Positions 24,701 through 32,578 of a stretch of DNA of 64,000 bases are shown here, piece after piece. Where the stretch lies: contig JAKFEW010000109.1 in NCBI GenBank assembly GCA_036675505.1, positions 1-64,000 of the forward strand, given 5' to 3'. The number at the start of each line of letters is the position of its first letter. Position 1 is the first letter of the stretch. The DNA comes from JAKFEW01 sp036675505 (GTDB lineage: Bacteria > Cyanobacteriota > Sericytochromatia > S15B-MN24 > JAQBPE01). The position numbers and the translations under genes are program-made. The notes beneath the pieces were generated by a model, which was given only the letters and a program-made list of their open reading frames with translations, searched no databases and was not told the DNA's origin.

Positions 24701-24711
24701 GCCAGACGCCG

Positions 24712-25638
24712 ATGTTCCAGGCGCTGCCGTCAAAGGTGACGGTCGTCGAAGTCGGCCCGCGCGACGGCTTGCAGAGCGAGCCCGAGGTCGTGCCGACCGA
24801 GGCCAAGGTCGGCCTGATCGACCGCCTGAGCGCGGCCGGCTTCGCGCACATCGAGATCACCTCGTTCGTGAACCCCAAGTGGGTGCCGCAGCTCGCCGAC
24901 GCCGCCGAGGTGGCGGCCCGCGTCAAGCGGCGCCCGGGCACCACCATGAGCGCGCTCGTGCCGAACATGCGCGGCCTCGCGCCCGCGCTCGAGGCCAACG
25001 TCGACGAGGTGGTGATCTTCGCCGCGGCCAGCGAGTCGTTCACGCGCAAGAACACGAACCGCGACATCGAGGCCTCGCTGGCCTCCTACGCCGAGGTCAC
25101 GCAGGCGGCGCTGGCCGCCGGCAAGCCCGTGCGCGCCTATGTCTCGACGGTTTGGGGCTGTCCCTACGAGGGCCCGATCGACCCCGCGCGGGTGCTCGCG
25201 GTGACCGAGCGCCTGCTCGAGATGGGCGCCTACCAGGTCTCGCTGGGCGACACGATCGGCGTGGCGACGCCCGTGAAGGTCCAGCGCCTGCTCGAGATGC
25301 TGCTCGCGCGGATCGCGGAGCCGAAGCTCGCCCTGCACTTCCACGACACGCGCGGGATGGGCATGGCGAACGTGGTCGCCGCGCTCGATATGGGCATGAC
25401 GACCTACGACAGCTCGGCCGGCGGCATGGGCGGCTGTCCATACGCGCCGGGCGCGACGGGCAACATCGCGACCGAGGATCTGCTCTACCTGCTCGACGAG
25501 ATGGGCATCGCGACGGGGGTCGACCTCGCGCAGGTGGTCGAGGCCAGCAAGTTCATGGCCCAGGCCCTCGGCCGCGAGTTGCCCAGCCGTTACTTGAAAG
25601 CTCACCTGGCGAAGGAAAGCCGCGCCCAGACGGCCTGA
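24712..25638 (+). CDS. mvaB: Hydroxymethylglutaryl-CoA lyase
   Basis: 308 residues, TIM-barrel of the HMGL-like family. It has the signature EVGPRDGLQSE (catalytic Arg 17, Asp 18), TSFVNPKWVPQ, metal-binding HFHDTRG and the catalytic Cys loop GGMGGCPYAPGATGN (Cys 242). It cleaves HMG-CoA to acetoacetate and acetyl-CoA, the last step of leucine degradation. A longer ORF extends upstream through the biotinyl gene in another frame, but only the ATG at 24712 fits the family N-terminus. Co-transcription with the biotin carboxylase and biotinyl protein supports the pathway assignment. Confidence 0.93.
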   Translation: MFQALPSKVTVVEVGPRDGLQSEPEVVPTEAKVGLIDRLSAAGFAHIEITSFVNPKWVPQLADAAEVAARVKRRPGTTMSALVPNMRGLAPALEANVDEVVIFAAASESFTRKNTNRDIEASLASYAEVTQAALAAGKPVRAYVSTVWGCPYEGPIDPARVLAVTERLLEMGAYQVSLGDTIGVATPVKVQRLLEMLLARIAEPKLALHFHDTRGMGMANVVAALDMGMTTYDSSAGGMGGCPYAPGATGNIATEDLLYLLDEMGIATGVDLAQVVEASKFMAQALGRELPSRYLKAHLAKESRAQTA

Positions 25639-25662
25639 AGCCACCTCACGCCTCGCTGCGCC

Positions 25663-27018
25663 TCACTCCACGAGGATCGGGATCGTCACCTTCACGGGCT
25701 TGCCGTCCGCACCGTTGATCGTCCCGGTCTCCTTGTTCTTGAACGTGAAGGTGACCACGACGACGCCTTCCGCGCCCTTGAGGCCCGTGAGGCTGGCATC
25801 GGCGAAGGGCAGCGTCGCGAACACCGACGTGCCGTAAGCTCCGGCGGCGCCGGCCGCCACCACCACCGGCGGCGTGAGGTTGGTGACCGCGGTCGCGCCC
25901 TGGGTCGGCGGCTTGCTGGCCTTCACGTCGGCCTCGGTCGTGTACTGGTAGGCGGCCTCGAACGAATCGATGCGGGCACCGGTGCTGCCCGGGGGCGCCG
26001 CGAGCGCGATGCGAACGTTGGTCTGGGACAGCACGCCGGCGGCCGAGCGGGTCACCGAGACAGGCGAAACCTCGCGCCACTCCATCACGGCCGTGTCGAC
26101 CCCGGCCCCTGCCACCAGCGGCGCCGGCACGAACGGCATCGGCGAGGGCCCGGCGCACGCTTCGGCGGTCGGCAGGACGGCCGTCGCGGCCGTGGCGCCG
26201 AGCGGCAGCGGGAGCGAGGCGATCAGCGGCTCGAGGGTCTTCGCGACGACAGGGTTGCCCGCCGCGTCGAAGAACTTGATCGCGGCCGTGAGCGCCGTTG
26301 GGGCCGTCGCGGGGTTCGCCAGGATCTCCTTGAGCTGGCCTACGGGCAGCACCACCGGCACGGCGACGGGGCGGCCGAAGTGGGTCGCGGGGGTTGCGGG
26401 CAGGTCGACGGCCGGGACCATGATGCGCGTGGTCGTGCCGACGGCCGTGGTGCTGCCCGCCGGGCCAGCGAGGAAGGAGACCTCGTAGGCCGTGATGCGC
26501 GCCGCGGCGGCGCCCGGGTGGGCCGTGAGCACCACGTCGACCGGCGCGGGGACCTTGATCGCGACGGAGGCCCCGCGCGTGACGTTCAGGGCCTGGATCG
26601 CGCCGTACCCGTATACCGCGGCGACGACAGGCTTGGTGCCGCCCTCGCCTGCGGCCACCGGCAGCTCGGCGCCGGCCGGCTTGCAGCCGAGCGCCGCGAC
26701 GGTCGGGTTGGCCGTCGCCAGCGACGTCGGCGCCGCGCTGGGCGTGGCGCTCGGCGCGACGGACGGCGCCGCGGAAGTGGGCACCGTCGTGCTGATCGAG
26801 GCGGTCGGCGAGGTGGTCGGCTGGGCGGTCGCGGATGCGGTCGCGGTGGGTGCGGGCGCGGGCGCGGTCGGTGCCTTGCTCGGCGCCGTGGACGAGCGCG
26901 TGCGACGCACCGGCGACTCGCTTTCATTGGGCACTGTGGGCGGCGTGGCCGGGTTGCAGCCCAGCACCACGGCGACCACGCCCATCATGAGCGTCCCGGA
27001 CCAGCGCACCCATTCCAT
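25663..27018 (-). CDS. Large lipoprotein of unknown function with Ala/Pro/Thr-rich linker
   Basis: 451 residues. Signal peptide with lipobox VLGC (Cys 21), then a low-complexity Ala/Thr/Ser/Pro linker (about 30-110) likely to extend from the outer membrane. The remainder (about 115-451) alternates beta-strand-like segments (VVLTAHPGAAAARITAYEVS, then ARIDSFEAAYQYTTEADV, then GVVVVTFTFKNKETG), suggesting two or three Ig-like beta-sandwich repeats. AGGAGGG precedes the ATG. Convergent with the HMG-CoA lyase gene. No family recognised. Confidence 0.72.
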   Translation of the reverse strand: MEWVRWSGTLMMGVVAVVLGCNPATPPTVPNESESPVRRTRSSTAPSKAPTAPAPAPTATASATAQPTTSPTASISTTVPTSAAPSVAPSATPSAAPTSLATANPTVAALGCKPAGAELPVAAGEGGTKPVVAAVYGYGAIQALNVTRGASVAIKVPAPVDVVLTAHPGAAAARITAYEVSFLAGPAGSTTAVGTTTRIMVPAVDLPATPATHFGRPVAVPVVLPVGQLKEILANPATAPTALTAAIKFFDAAGNPVVAKTLEPLIASLPLPLGATAATAVLPTAEACAGPSPMPFVPAPLVAGAGVDTAVMEWREVSPVSVTRSAAGVLSQTNVRIALAAPPGSTGARIDSFEAAYQYTTEADVKASKPPTQGATAVTNLTPPVVVAAGAAGAYGTSVFATLPFADASLTGLKGAEGVVVVTFTFKNKETGTINGADGKPVKVTIPILVE

Positions 27019-27099
27019 GCCGCGACCCTCCTGGCCCTACCTTACCCGGCCTGTCGAGCGACCAACCGTCGCGGATCCGGCACGTCAGGGGTCGGGGGC

Positions 27100-27129
27100 T
27101 TGCGTGCGGTCGACTGAACGTGCTAGTAT
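27100..27129 (+). promoter_or_regulatory. Promoter of the EF-hand lipoprotein gene
   Basis: TTGCGT (27100-27105), 18-nt spacer, TAGTAT (27124-27129), the latter preceded by TGC to make an extended -10. The start is predicted near 27136, exactly where the large inverted repeat begins. Confidence 0.6.
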
Positions 27130-27135
27130 ACGGAC

Positions 27136-27176
27136 ATAGAAAACACATAGGTCCGGGACGACCGCGTGTTTTCTAT
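27136..27176 (+). repeat. 11-bp perfect inverted repeat at the predicted 5' end of the mRNA
   Basis: ATAGAAAACAC (27136-27146) pairs with GTGTTTTCTAT (27166-27176) across a 19-nt loop that itself can form GTCC-G-GGAC. It begins at the predicted transcription start of the lipoprotein at 27215, so it would form a 5'-terminal hairpin; an operator is the alternative. Confidence 0.65.
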
Positions 27177-27214
27177 CATGTTTTACCGGCGTTCGCCGGA
27201 CCTGGAGGAACTCC

Positions 27215-27538
27215 ATGCGTCTCTCCCACCTCAAGGCCACCTTGCTGCTCGCAGCGCTCGTCGGCTGTTCCACGAACGCTTCCCCGACGGCCACCACCGG
27301 CACCCCGGCCTCGGCCGAGTGCCTGGCGGCCTTCGACCGCTACAACGTCGACAAGGACACGACGCTGAGCTACGACGAGTTCGTCGCCGGCAAGTGGGGC
27401 GACATCCGCTTCATCAAGGCGCCGACCGCGCAGGAAGAAGCCGACGCGAAGGCGCGCTTCCGCGCGGACGCCGAAAAGGCGGACGCCGACAAGGACGGCA
27501 GGCTCGCGCGCGCCGAATACGCCACGACCTGCCCCTAG
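27215..27538 (+). CDS. EF-hand calcium-binding lipoprotein
   Basis: 107 residues with lipobox LVGC (Cys 18). The mature protein carries two EF-hand loops: NVDKDTTLSYDE (44-55) and DADKDGRLARAE (90-101), each with Asp/Asn at positions 1, 3 and 5 and Glu at 12. The second is canonical. The first has Thr in place of Gly at position 6. Such small exported EF-hand proteins bind Ca2+ in the periplasm or at the surface. GGAGG precedes the ATG. The leader contains a large 5' hairpin. Confidence 0.88.
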   Translation: MRLSHLKATLLLAALVGCSTNASPTATTGTPASAECLAAFDRYNVDKDTTLSYDEFVAGKWGDIRFIKAPTAQEEADAKARFRADAEKADADKDGRLARAEYATTCP

Positions 27539-27573
27539 CGCGCCCAGGGGTCGGGGCGTTGTAAACTGTGGCC

Positions 27574-28143
27574 ATGGACGCAACGATCACCTTCCGCCCC
27601 CTCGCCGAGGCCGACTTCCCGCTGCTGCTGGCCTGGCTCAACCGCCCGCACGCCCGTGAGTGGTGGCACGACGCCGAGGACACGCTCGCGGCGATCCGCG
27701 CCGCGTACCTGCCGCGGCTGGCCGGCCCCGAAACGCTGCCGCTCGACGCGCCGGCCGGCGTCCAGCAGTACCTAGCCTGCGAAGCGGGAGTGCCTTTCGG
27801 CTTCATCCAGGCCTACCGGGTGATGGCCCATCAGGCCGAGGGCTGGTGGCCGGACGAGACCGATCCGGGCGCGCTCGGCATCGACCAGTTCATCGGCCTG
27901 CCCGACCGGCTCGGCCAGGGCCTCGGCACCCGGATGATCCGCGCGTTCCTGGCGTTCCTGTTCGCGGATCCGCGCGTCACCAAGGTCCAGACCGACCCGG
28001 ATCCCACGAACGCGCGGGCGGTGGCTTGCTACCGCAAGGCTGGCTTCCGCGAAGATGGCATCGTCACCACCCTGGACGGCCCCGCCCTGCTGATGACGAT
28101 CCACCGCCCACCCCCAGCTGCTGCGGGGCCGACGGCCCCCTGA
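27574..28143 (+). CDS. AAC(6')-Ib-like GNAT aminoglycoside N-acetyltransferase
   Basis: 189 residues. The sequence follows AAC(6')-Ib closely in blocks: WLNRPHAREWW, YLPRL, GWWPDETDPGALGIDQFIG, GQGLGTRMIRAFLAFLF, VTKVQTDPDPTNARAVACY, KAGFREDGIVTTLDGPA. The QGLGT segment is the acetyl-CoA pyrophosphate loop, and DETDPG and the following Asp are the aminoglycoside pocket region. It probably N-acetylates an aminoglycoside or a related natural amine. Codon use matches the neighbours and no integron or IS flanks it, so it looks native. GTG at 27568 is an alternative start. TAAACT ends 6 nt before the ATG, compatible with a leaderless mRNA. Confidence 0.85.
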   Translation: MDATITFRPLAEADFPLLLAWLNRPHAREWWHDAEDTLAAIRAAYLPRLAGPETLPLDAPAGVQQYLACEAGVPFGFIQAYRVMAHQAEGWWPDETDPGALGIDQFIGLPDRLGQGLGTRMIRAFLAFLFADPRVTKVQTDPDPTNARAVACYRKAGFREDGIVTTLDGPALLMTIHRPPPAAAGPTAP

Positions 28144-28239
28144 TCCGCCAACCTTAACCCAAAGCTCACGGAAGCATGGACAAGTGCGCGCCCCATCCAG
28201 CGATACACCCCCTTAACGGAGTGTGGAGTTGGAAACTCG

Positions 28240-29874
28240 ATGAGCGTCACCCCCCTGGCCAACCGACCTATCGCCAGCGCCCCCGCCCGGGGCGCGCGGC
28301 CGGCCGCGAACGGCGACGCGGCGATCGCCGCCATGTCGTCCCAGCAGAAGGCCGGCCTCGCCGCCGGCCGGGCGACCGAGATGGCCCCGCACGTGCTGGG
28401 CGAGATGTGGCGCCGCAAGGGCGAGGTGTTGAAGGGCTTCGTCGCCCCGTACATCCACCCGATCCTATCGCTGCAGAACGCCCATGCGGCCGTGGTCGCC
28501 GCCCGCGCCGAGGGCCCCGTCGAAACCGGGCTCGCCGCGATCAAGCACTACGGAGGCATCGCCGGCGCCTGGCTCGTGCCCGTCTCGCTCGCGCTCGCGC
28601 CCTTCACCGGCGTCGCCACCGCGCTCGGCCTGGCGGGCACCGGCCTCGGGGTCGTCACGATCGGCGCGATGGCGCTCTCCCTGGTCAAGAACATCGTGGA
28701 CGCGAGCAACGCCAGGACCCGCGCCGAGCTCGACAAGCAGAGCATGCAGATCGTCGAGGACGGCATCGGCCTCGGCACCGCCGTCGTGACGGCCGGCGTG
28801 GCCCGCGCCGGCCAGCAGGGCGTCGCCTTCATCCGCGGGCGCTACGGTCCAGGCAAGCCCGTTCCGGCCAGGCCGCTCAAGCCCCGCGAGATGGCGCCCG
28901 ACGCGGCGCGCGCCGTGCGCGCCGAGCGCGTGGCGGTCTACACCGACGCCGAGATCGCGGCCCTGAAGCTCCAGCCCGCCAAGGCAGGCCCCCTGCGCGG
29001 CAACTCCGTGAAGATCATGGCCAAGGACCCCGCCACCGGCCGGAAGCTCCTCTTCAAGCCGCTCGAGGCGGAGTCGACCGTCTACGAGATCGAGCGGTTC
29101 GCGATGGGCATGCGCCGCGCCGGCGGCGAGCCCACCGTCCCCGCCGTGCGCCAGAAGCTCCGCACGCCGGACGGCAAGACGCTCGAGGGCTACGTGAAGC
29201 CCTTCGTCGACAACGACGGCCTGCTCCAGGCCAACCCCAAGGCCTGGACCCGCGGCGAGCACGAGGCCGTGCTCGCGGACCACGCCTGGGCCGAGTTCCT
29301 CGGCAACTACGACACGAAGTCGGATCAGTACGTGAAGGTGCCCGGCTCCGCGCTCAACGTCGACTGGGACCACGCCCTCTCGGACTACGCGAACCCGCAG
29401 GCGCTCACGCGCTTCAAGGCCCACAACCCGGCGCCGCCCGCCCAGTCGATGCTGTACCAGGCCTACGTGCGCGGCGAGGTCGACCTCGACTTCTCGGCCT
29501 TGCGCGAGACGATCGCGCGCATCGGCCGGATCCCCGACGCCCAGGTGAAGGCCGAGCTCCAGCCGTTCCTCGCCAAGGCCTTCGCGAACGGCGGCACCTG
29601 GGGTCCTTACCAGACCGCCGAGGCGCTCACCAACGCCGTGCTGGCGCGCAAGGGCGGGCTCGCGGGCAAGTTCGACGCGTTCGTCGTCGGCCTGCAGCAG
29701 GAGCGCGCCTTCAACCTCGGCCGCAGCGGCCAGGTGCCCTCATGGCCCGAGTACGTGGCGACCCAGGTGGGCGACAAGAAGATCGAGGCGATCGGCCCGC
29801 TGGTTGACACGCCGGCCTTCGCGAAGGGCAACCAGCTGATCCAGATGCTCAACCAGGTCATGGCCCACAAGTGA
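28240..29874 (+). CDS. Membrane-associated protein with possible PI3K/HipA-like kinase domain
   Basis: 544 residues. An Ala-rich N-terminus is followed by a hydrophobic region (about 105-150, WLVPVSLALAPFTGVATALG and next residues) that could span the membrane twice. The C-terminal half has the ordered landmarks of PI3K/HipA/FAM20-type kinases: KLLFKPLEAES (Lys 273), YEIERFA (Glu 283), FLGNYDTKSDQYV (catalytic-loop-like Asp 358) and LNVDWDHALSDY (metal-type Asp 375 and 377). The usual loop Asn is Gln 363. The fold call is an inference from motif order. GGAG precedes the ATG. The zinc-ribbon gene overlaps its stop by 4 nt. No function is otherwise known. Confidence 0.6.
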   Translation: MSVTPLANRPIASAPARGARPAANGDAAIAAMSSQQKAGLAAGRATEMAPHVLGEMWRRKGEVLKGFVAPYIHPILSLQNAHAAVVAARAEGPVETGLAAIKHYGGIAGAWLVPVSLALAPFTGVATALGLAGTGLGVVTIGAMALSLVKNIVDASNARTRAELDKQSMQIVEDGIGLGTAVVTAGVARAGQQGVAFIRGRYGPGKPVPARPLKPREMAPDAARAVRAERVAVYTDAEIAALKLQPAKAGPLRGNSVKIMAKDPATGRKLLFKPLEAESTVYEIERFAMGMRRAGGEPTVPAVRQKLRTPDGKTLEGYVKPFVDNDGLLQANPKAWTRGEHEAVLADHAWAEFLGNYDTKSDQYVKVPGSALNVDWDHALSDYANPQALTRFKAHNPAPPAQSMLYQAYVRGEVDLDFSALRETIARIGRIPDAQVKAELQPFLAKAFANGGTWGPYQTAEALTNAVLARKGGLAGKFDAFVVGLQQERAFNLGRSGQVPSWPEYVATQVGDKKIEAIGPLVDTPAFAKGNQLIQMLNQVMAHK

Positions 29875-30041
29875 GCGATCCGCACCCGGTTCCGCCCCCG
29901 CCGGACGACGCCCCGCCCGTGCCACGCCCGGTGGCCGGGCAGTGGTACATCTGCGATTTCTGCGGTCACAAGATGTTGGACGTGCACTGCAAGCTGCGCT
30001 GCGAGTGCTGCGGCTTCGTGCGGGACTGTTCGGATCCCTGA
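29871..30041 (+). CDS. Small zinc-ribbon protein (56 residues)
   Basis: GTG start overlapping the previous stop as GTGA. A Pro/Asp-rich N-terminus (PHPVPPPPDDAPPVPRP) leads to a six-Cys module, WYICDFCGHKMLDVHCKLRC, then ECCGFVRDCSDP. Two CxxC pairs at about 29/32 and 44/47 suit a single zinc site; Cys 40 and 53 are extra. It is too short for most gene callers. Similar small CxxC proteins are found next to many enzymes, without known function. Coupling to the kinase-like gene suggests they work together. Confidence 0.75.
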   Translation: MSDPHPVPPPPDDAPPVPRPVAGQWYICDFCGHKMLDVHCKLRCECCGFVRDCSDP

Positions 30042-30072
30042 GAGCGGTCGCCCGGCTTCCCCCGCCCGGTCC

Positions 30073-32487
30073 TCAGGGCTCGATGAACCAGGGCAAGGCG
30101 ATCCGCACATGCCCCGTGGTCGGCTCGATGACGTAGGCCGCGCTCCCGTCCGGTCGAACCGCGACGGCGTAGGGCGAGTCGAACGAGGAGCCCGAACCGA
30201 GGCCGTCGATGCTGCCCGCGCCCGCGCCGCCGACCAGCGTGAGGGATCGGCCGTCCGGCCCGACGCGCCGCAGGTCGGAGCCGATCGGGCCGACGAACAG
30301 CGCGTGGCCGGCGTCGTCGACGGCGAGCCCCCAGGGGCGTGAGACCCGGGCGACCGGCGCGTCTTCCCGTCCCGGGGTGCCGTCGCCGATCCAGGTCCGC
30401 ACGCGACCTGCGCTGTCGATGCGCCGGATCCGGTTGCCCGCGATCTCGGCGACGACCAGGTCGCCGTCCGGCGCCAACGCGAGCCCGGCCGGGGAGCTGA
30501 AGCGGGCGTCGCGCCCCGGGCCGTCGCGGAACCCGATCGGGCCGCCCGCCACCGTCGAGACGGCACCGCTCGGAGCGATCCGGCGGATGCGGTGGTTGTT
30601 GGTGTCCGCGACGAAAACGGTGCCGTCCGGCGCCACCGCCACGCCGGTCGGCGTGTCGAACCGGGCGCGGCTGGCGGGGCCGTCCGTGGCGCCCGCCCTG
30701 CCGTCGCCGGCCAGGGTCGTCACCTCGCCGTCGAGCGTGACGGCCCGGATGGTCTGCCCCAGCACCTCGGAGACGATCAGCCGGCGGCGCGGCGCGTCGA
30801 AGGCGATGCCTTCCGGCCCATTGAAGCTCGCCGCGAGCCCCTGGCCGTCGCGGGTGAGCCGCTCGCCGCTGCCGGCGACCACGGTCACCGCCCCGGTTTC
30901 GAGGTCGATGCGCGAGACGCGATTGGCGGTTTGCTCGGTCACATAGAGCATGCCGGCCTCGGGATCGAGGGCCACGCCCCGGGGCCCTTCGAGCGCGATC
31001 GGCGGGCGGTATTCCGACCCGGCCTCGCCGCCGACGGGCGCCCCGTTCATCGTGCCGAGGTACCAGTCGACCGCCTCGTACGGCCCGCCTTGGCGCGGCG
31101 AAGGCGCCGGGGACGGCAGCGCCACAGGCACCGCCACCGGGACGACTGGTGAAAACGCCATGCCGCCGGCCTCCAGCCGCGCGAGGTAAAAATTCGGCTC
31201 GCCCTCCGGGATGCCCATGGCCGCCCGATCGAAGGTCACCGAGAAGCCCGCCGGCGTGACGGCGTTCGGGTCGCGGATCGTGAGCACCGAGCCGACCACC
31301 CGGCCGGCCACCCGCAACTCGCCCGTGTAAATGACGCCGGCGATGATGTCACGGTAGGCCACCACGGTCTCGCCATCCAGCTCGTAGCGCAGCTCGACCG
31401 TGCGATTGTTCGCGGTCTCATGCACCTTGCGGAACAGCACCCGGCCCGTCGCGTCCTCGATGGTGGCGCGCCCGCCGAACGTCTGCAACGGCTCGCCGTA
31501 GTTCAGCTCGATCCCCTTGGTCATCGGCAGCCGATCGATCTCGCCATGCTCCCGATAGCCGAGCGACGGATAGGCATAGCTGTAACGCCCGTTGCCGGCG
31601 ATCGTGTCGACGATCAGCTCCTCGCCCACCAGCCGTGCGCCCGAGCCGGGATCGCGCATCTCGAAATCTCGGATGGTGGTCCGCCACTTCTGGAAGTCCG
31701 GCGTATAGGCCGTTTCGACGCTCCGCCTGAGGGTCACGAAGCCCTCGGGCAGGGGCTTCCGGCCTTCAGGCGTCCAGGCGTCGAACACGACGAATTTCTC
31801 GACCCGCGTCAGGATCTCGCCAATCACGGTGCCGTCGCCCTTGCGCCAGGACCCCGCGGACTCGCGCACCCCGGCGTTCCGCGCCCTCACCAGCACGCTC
31901 CGCCCGCCCGTCTCGGTGCGGAAGTAGAAGTCCTCGGTGCCATCGGGGTATCGCTGGATGACCGGAGGCTCCTCGCCTGGCAATGGGGCGCGCGCGATGG
32001 CCGGATCGTTCGGATCGGCTGCCGTGGCGAGGCCGAACCGCAAGGCGTAGCCCGCCCCGCCATTCGAGACCACGCTGCCGCTGCCGGTCGTCACCAGGCT
32101 GCCGCCGCCGGTCGTGACGAGGCTGCCGCCGCCTGTCGTGACGAGGCTGCCGCCGCCCGTCGTGACCAGGCTGCCGCCGCCCGTCGTGACCAGGCTGCCG
32201 CCGCCGGTGGTCACGAGGCCGCTGCCCTTGCTGCCACCTGATTTGACGGCGCTGCTCACGTACTGGATCTCGAGGATCGGTCGCAGGCGCGCGAGCAGCG
32301 CGAGGCGGCCCGCCTGATCGGCCGGGACGGCCGCGGCGACCGCCGGGGCCGAAGGGGCCGGCGCCGCCAGGGGGGCGGCGTTGAGCGCACCGCGCCGAGG
32401 GACCGGGGCGCACGCGCACACCAGCGCAGCCGCGCACAGGCCGGTGATCACGATGCGGCGCCGGGCACCGGTCGTCTTGCGGGTCAT
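30073..32487 (-). CDS. Lipoprotein with Gly-rich octapeptide repeats and NHL beta-propeller
   Basis: 804 residues. Lipobox-like VCAC (Cys 26, or Cys 24), a Pro/Ala linker, then six to seven tandem copies of SLVTTGGG (about residues 90-145). A central region of about 300 residues looks beta-rich. The C-terminal third has at least five NHL repeats (GPRGVALDPEAGMLYVTEQ, GVAVAPDGTVFVADTNNHRI, GLALAPDGDLVVAEIAGNRI). NHL propellers mediate protein or polysaccharide binding. AGGGGAGGA precedes the ATG at 32487. It follows czcA by 91 nt on the same strand and may be the last gene of that operon or a separate unit. Confidence 0.8.
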   Translation of the reverse strand: MTRKTTGARRRIVITGLCAAALVCACAPVPRRGALNAAPLAAPAPSAPAVAAAVPADQAGRLALLARLRPILEIQYVSSAVKSGGSKGSGLVTTGGGSLVTTGGGSLVTTGGGSLVTTGGGSLVTTGGGSLVTTGSGSVVSNGGAGYALRFGLATAADPNDPAIARAPLPGEEPPVIQRYPDGTEDFYFRTETGGRSVLVRARNAGVRESAGSWRKGDGTVIGEILTRVEKFVVFDAWTPEGRKPLPEGFVTLRRSVETAYTPDFQKWRTTIRDFEMRDPGSGARLVGEELIVDTIAGNGRYSYAYPSLGYREHGEIDRLPMTKGIELNYGEPLQTFGGRATIEDATGRVLFRKVHETANNRTVELRYELDGETVVAYRDIIAGVIYTGELRVAGRVVGSVLTIRDPNAVTPAGFSVTFDRAAMGIPEGEPNFYLARLEAGGMAFSPVVPVAVPVALPSPAPSPRQGGPYEAVDWYLGTMNGAPVGGEAGSEYRPPIALEGPRGVALDPEAGMLYVTEQTANRVSRIDLETGAVTVVAGSGERLTRDGQGLAASFNGPEGIAFDAPRRRLIVSEVLGQTIRAVTLDGEVTTLAGDGRAGATDGPASRARFDTPTGVAVAPDGTVFVADTNNHRIRRIAPSGAVSTVAGGPIGFRDGPGRDARFSSPAGLALAPDGDLVVAEIAGNRIRRIDSAGRVRTWIGDGTPGREDAPVARVSRPWGLAVDDAGHALFVGPIGSDLRRVGPDGRSLTLVGGAGAGSIDGLGSGSSFDSPYAVAVRPDGSAAYVIEPTTGHVRIALPWFIEP
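32080..32222 (-). repeat. 24-bp tandem repeat encoding SLVTTGGG
   Basis: Six adjacent 24-bp units differ only at synonymous sites. They encode the N-terminal repeat of the NHL lipoprotein. There are no spacers between units, so this is not a CRISPR array. Copy number may vary in frame. Confidence 0.85.
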
Positions 32488-32578
32488 GGAGTCCTCCCCT
32501 GCCGTGGAACCGACCGAGCGCCACGTACCCACGGCCCGTGAAAGCGCTACCTGTCCATGCAGGGAGACGCGCTGCGGC

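Noticed and set aside
32080..32222. Regular 24-bp repeats resembling a CRISPR array
   Set aside because: Units are contiguous without spacers and encode SLVTTGGG in frame; no cas genes are present.
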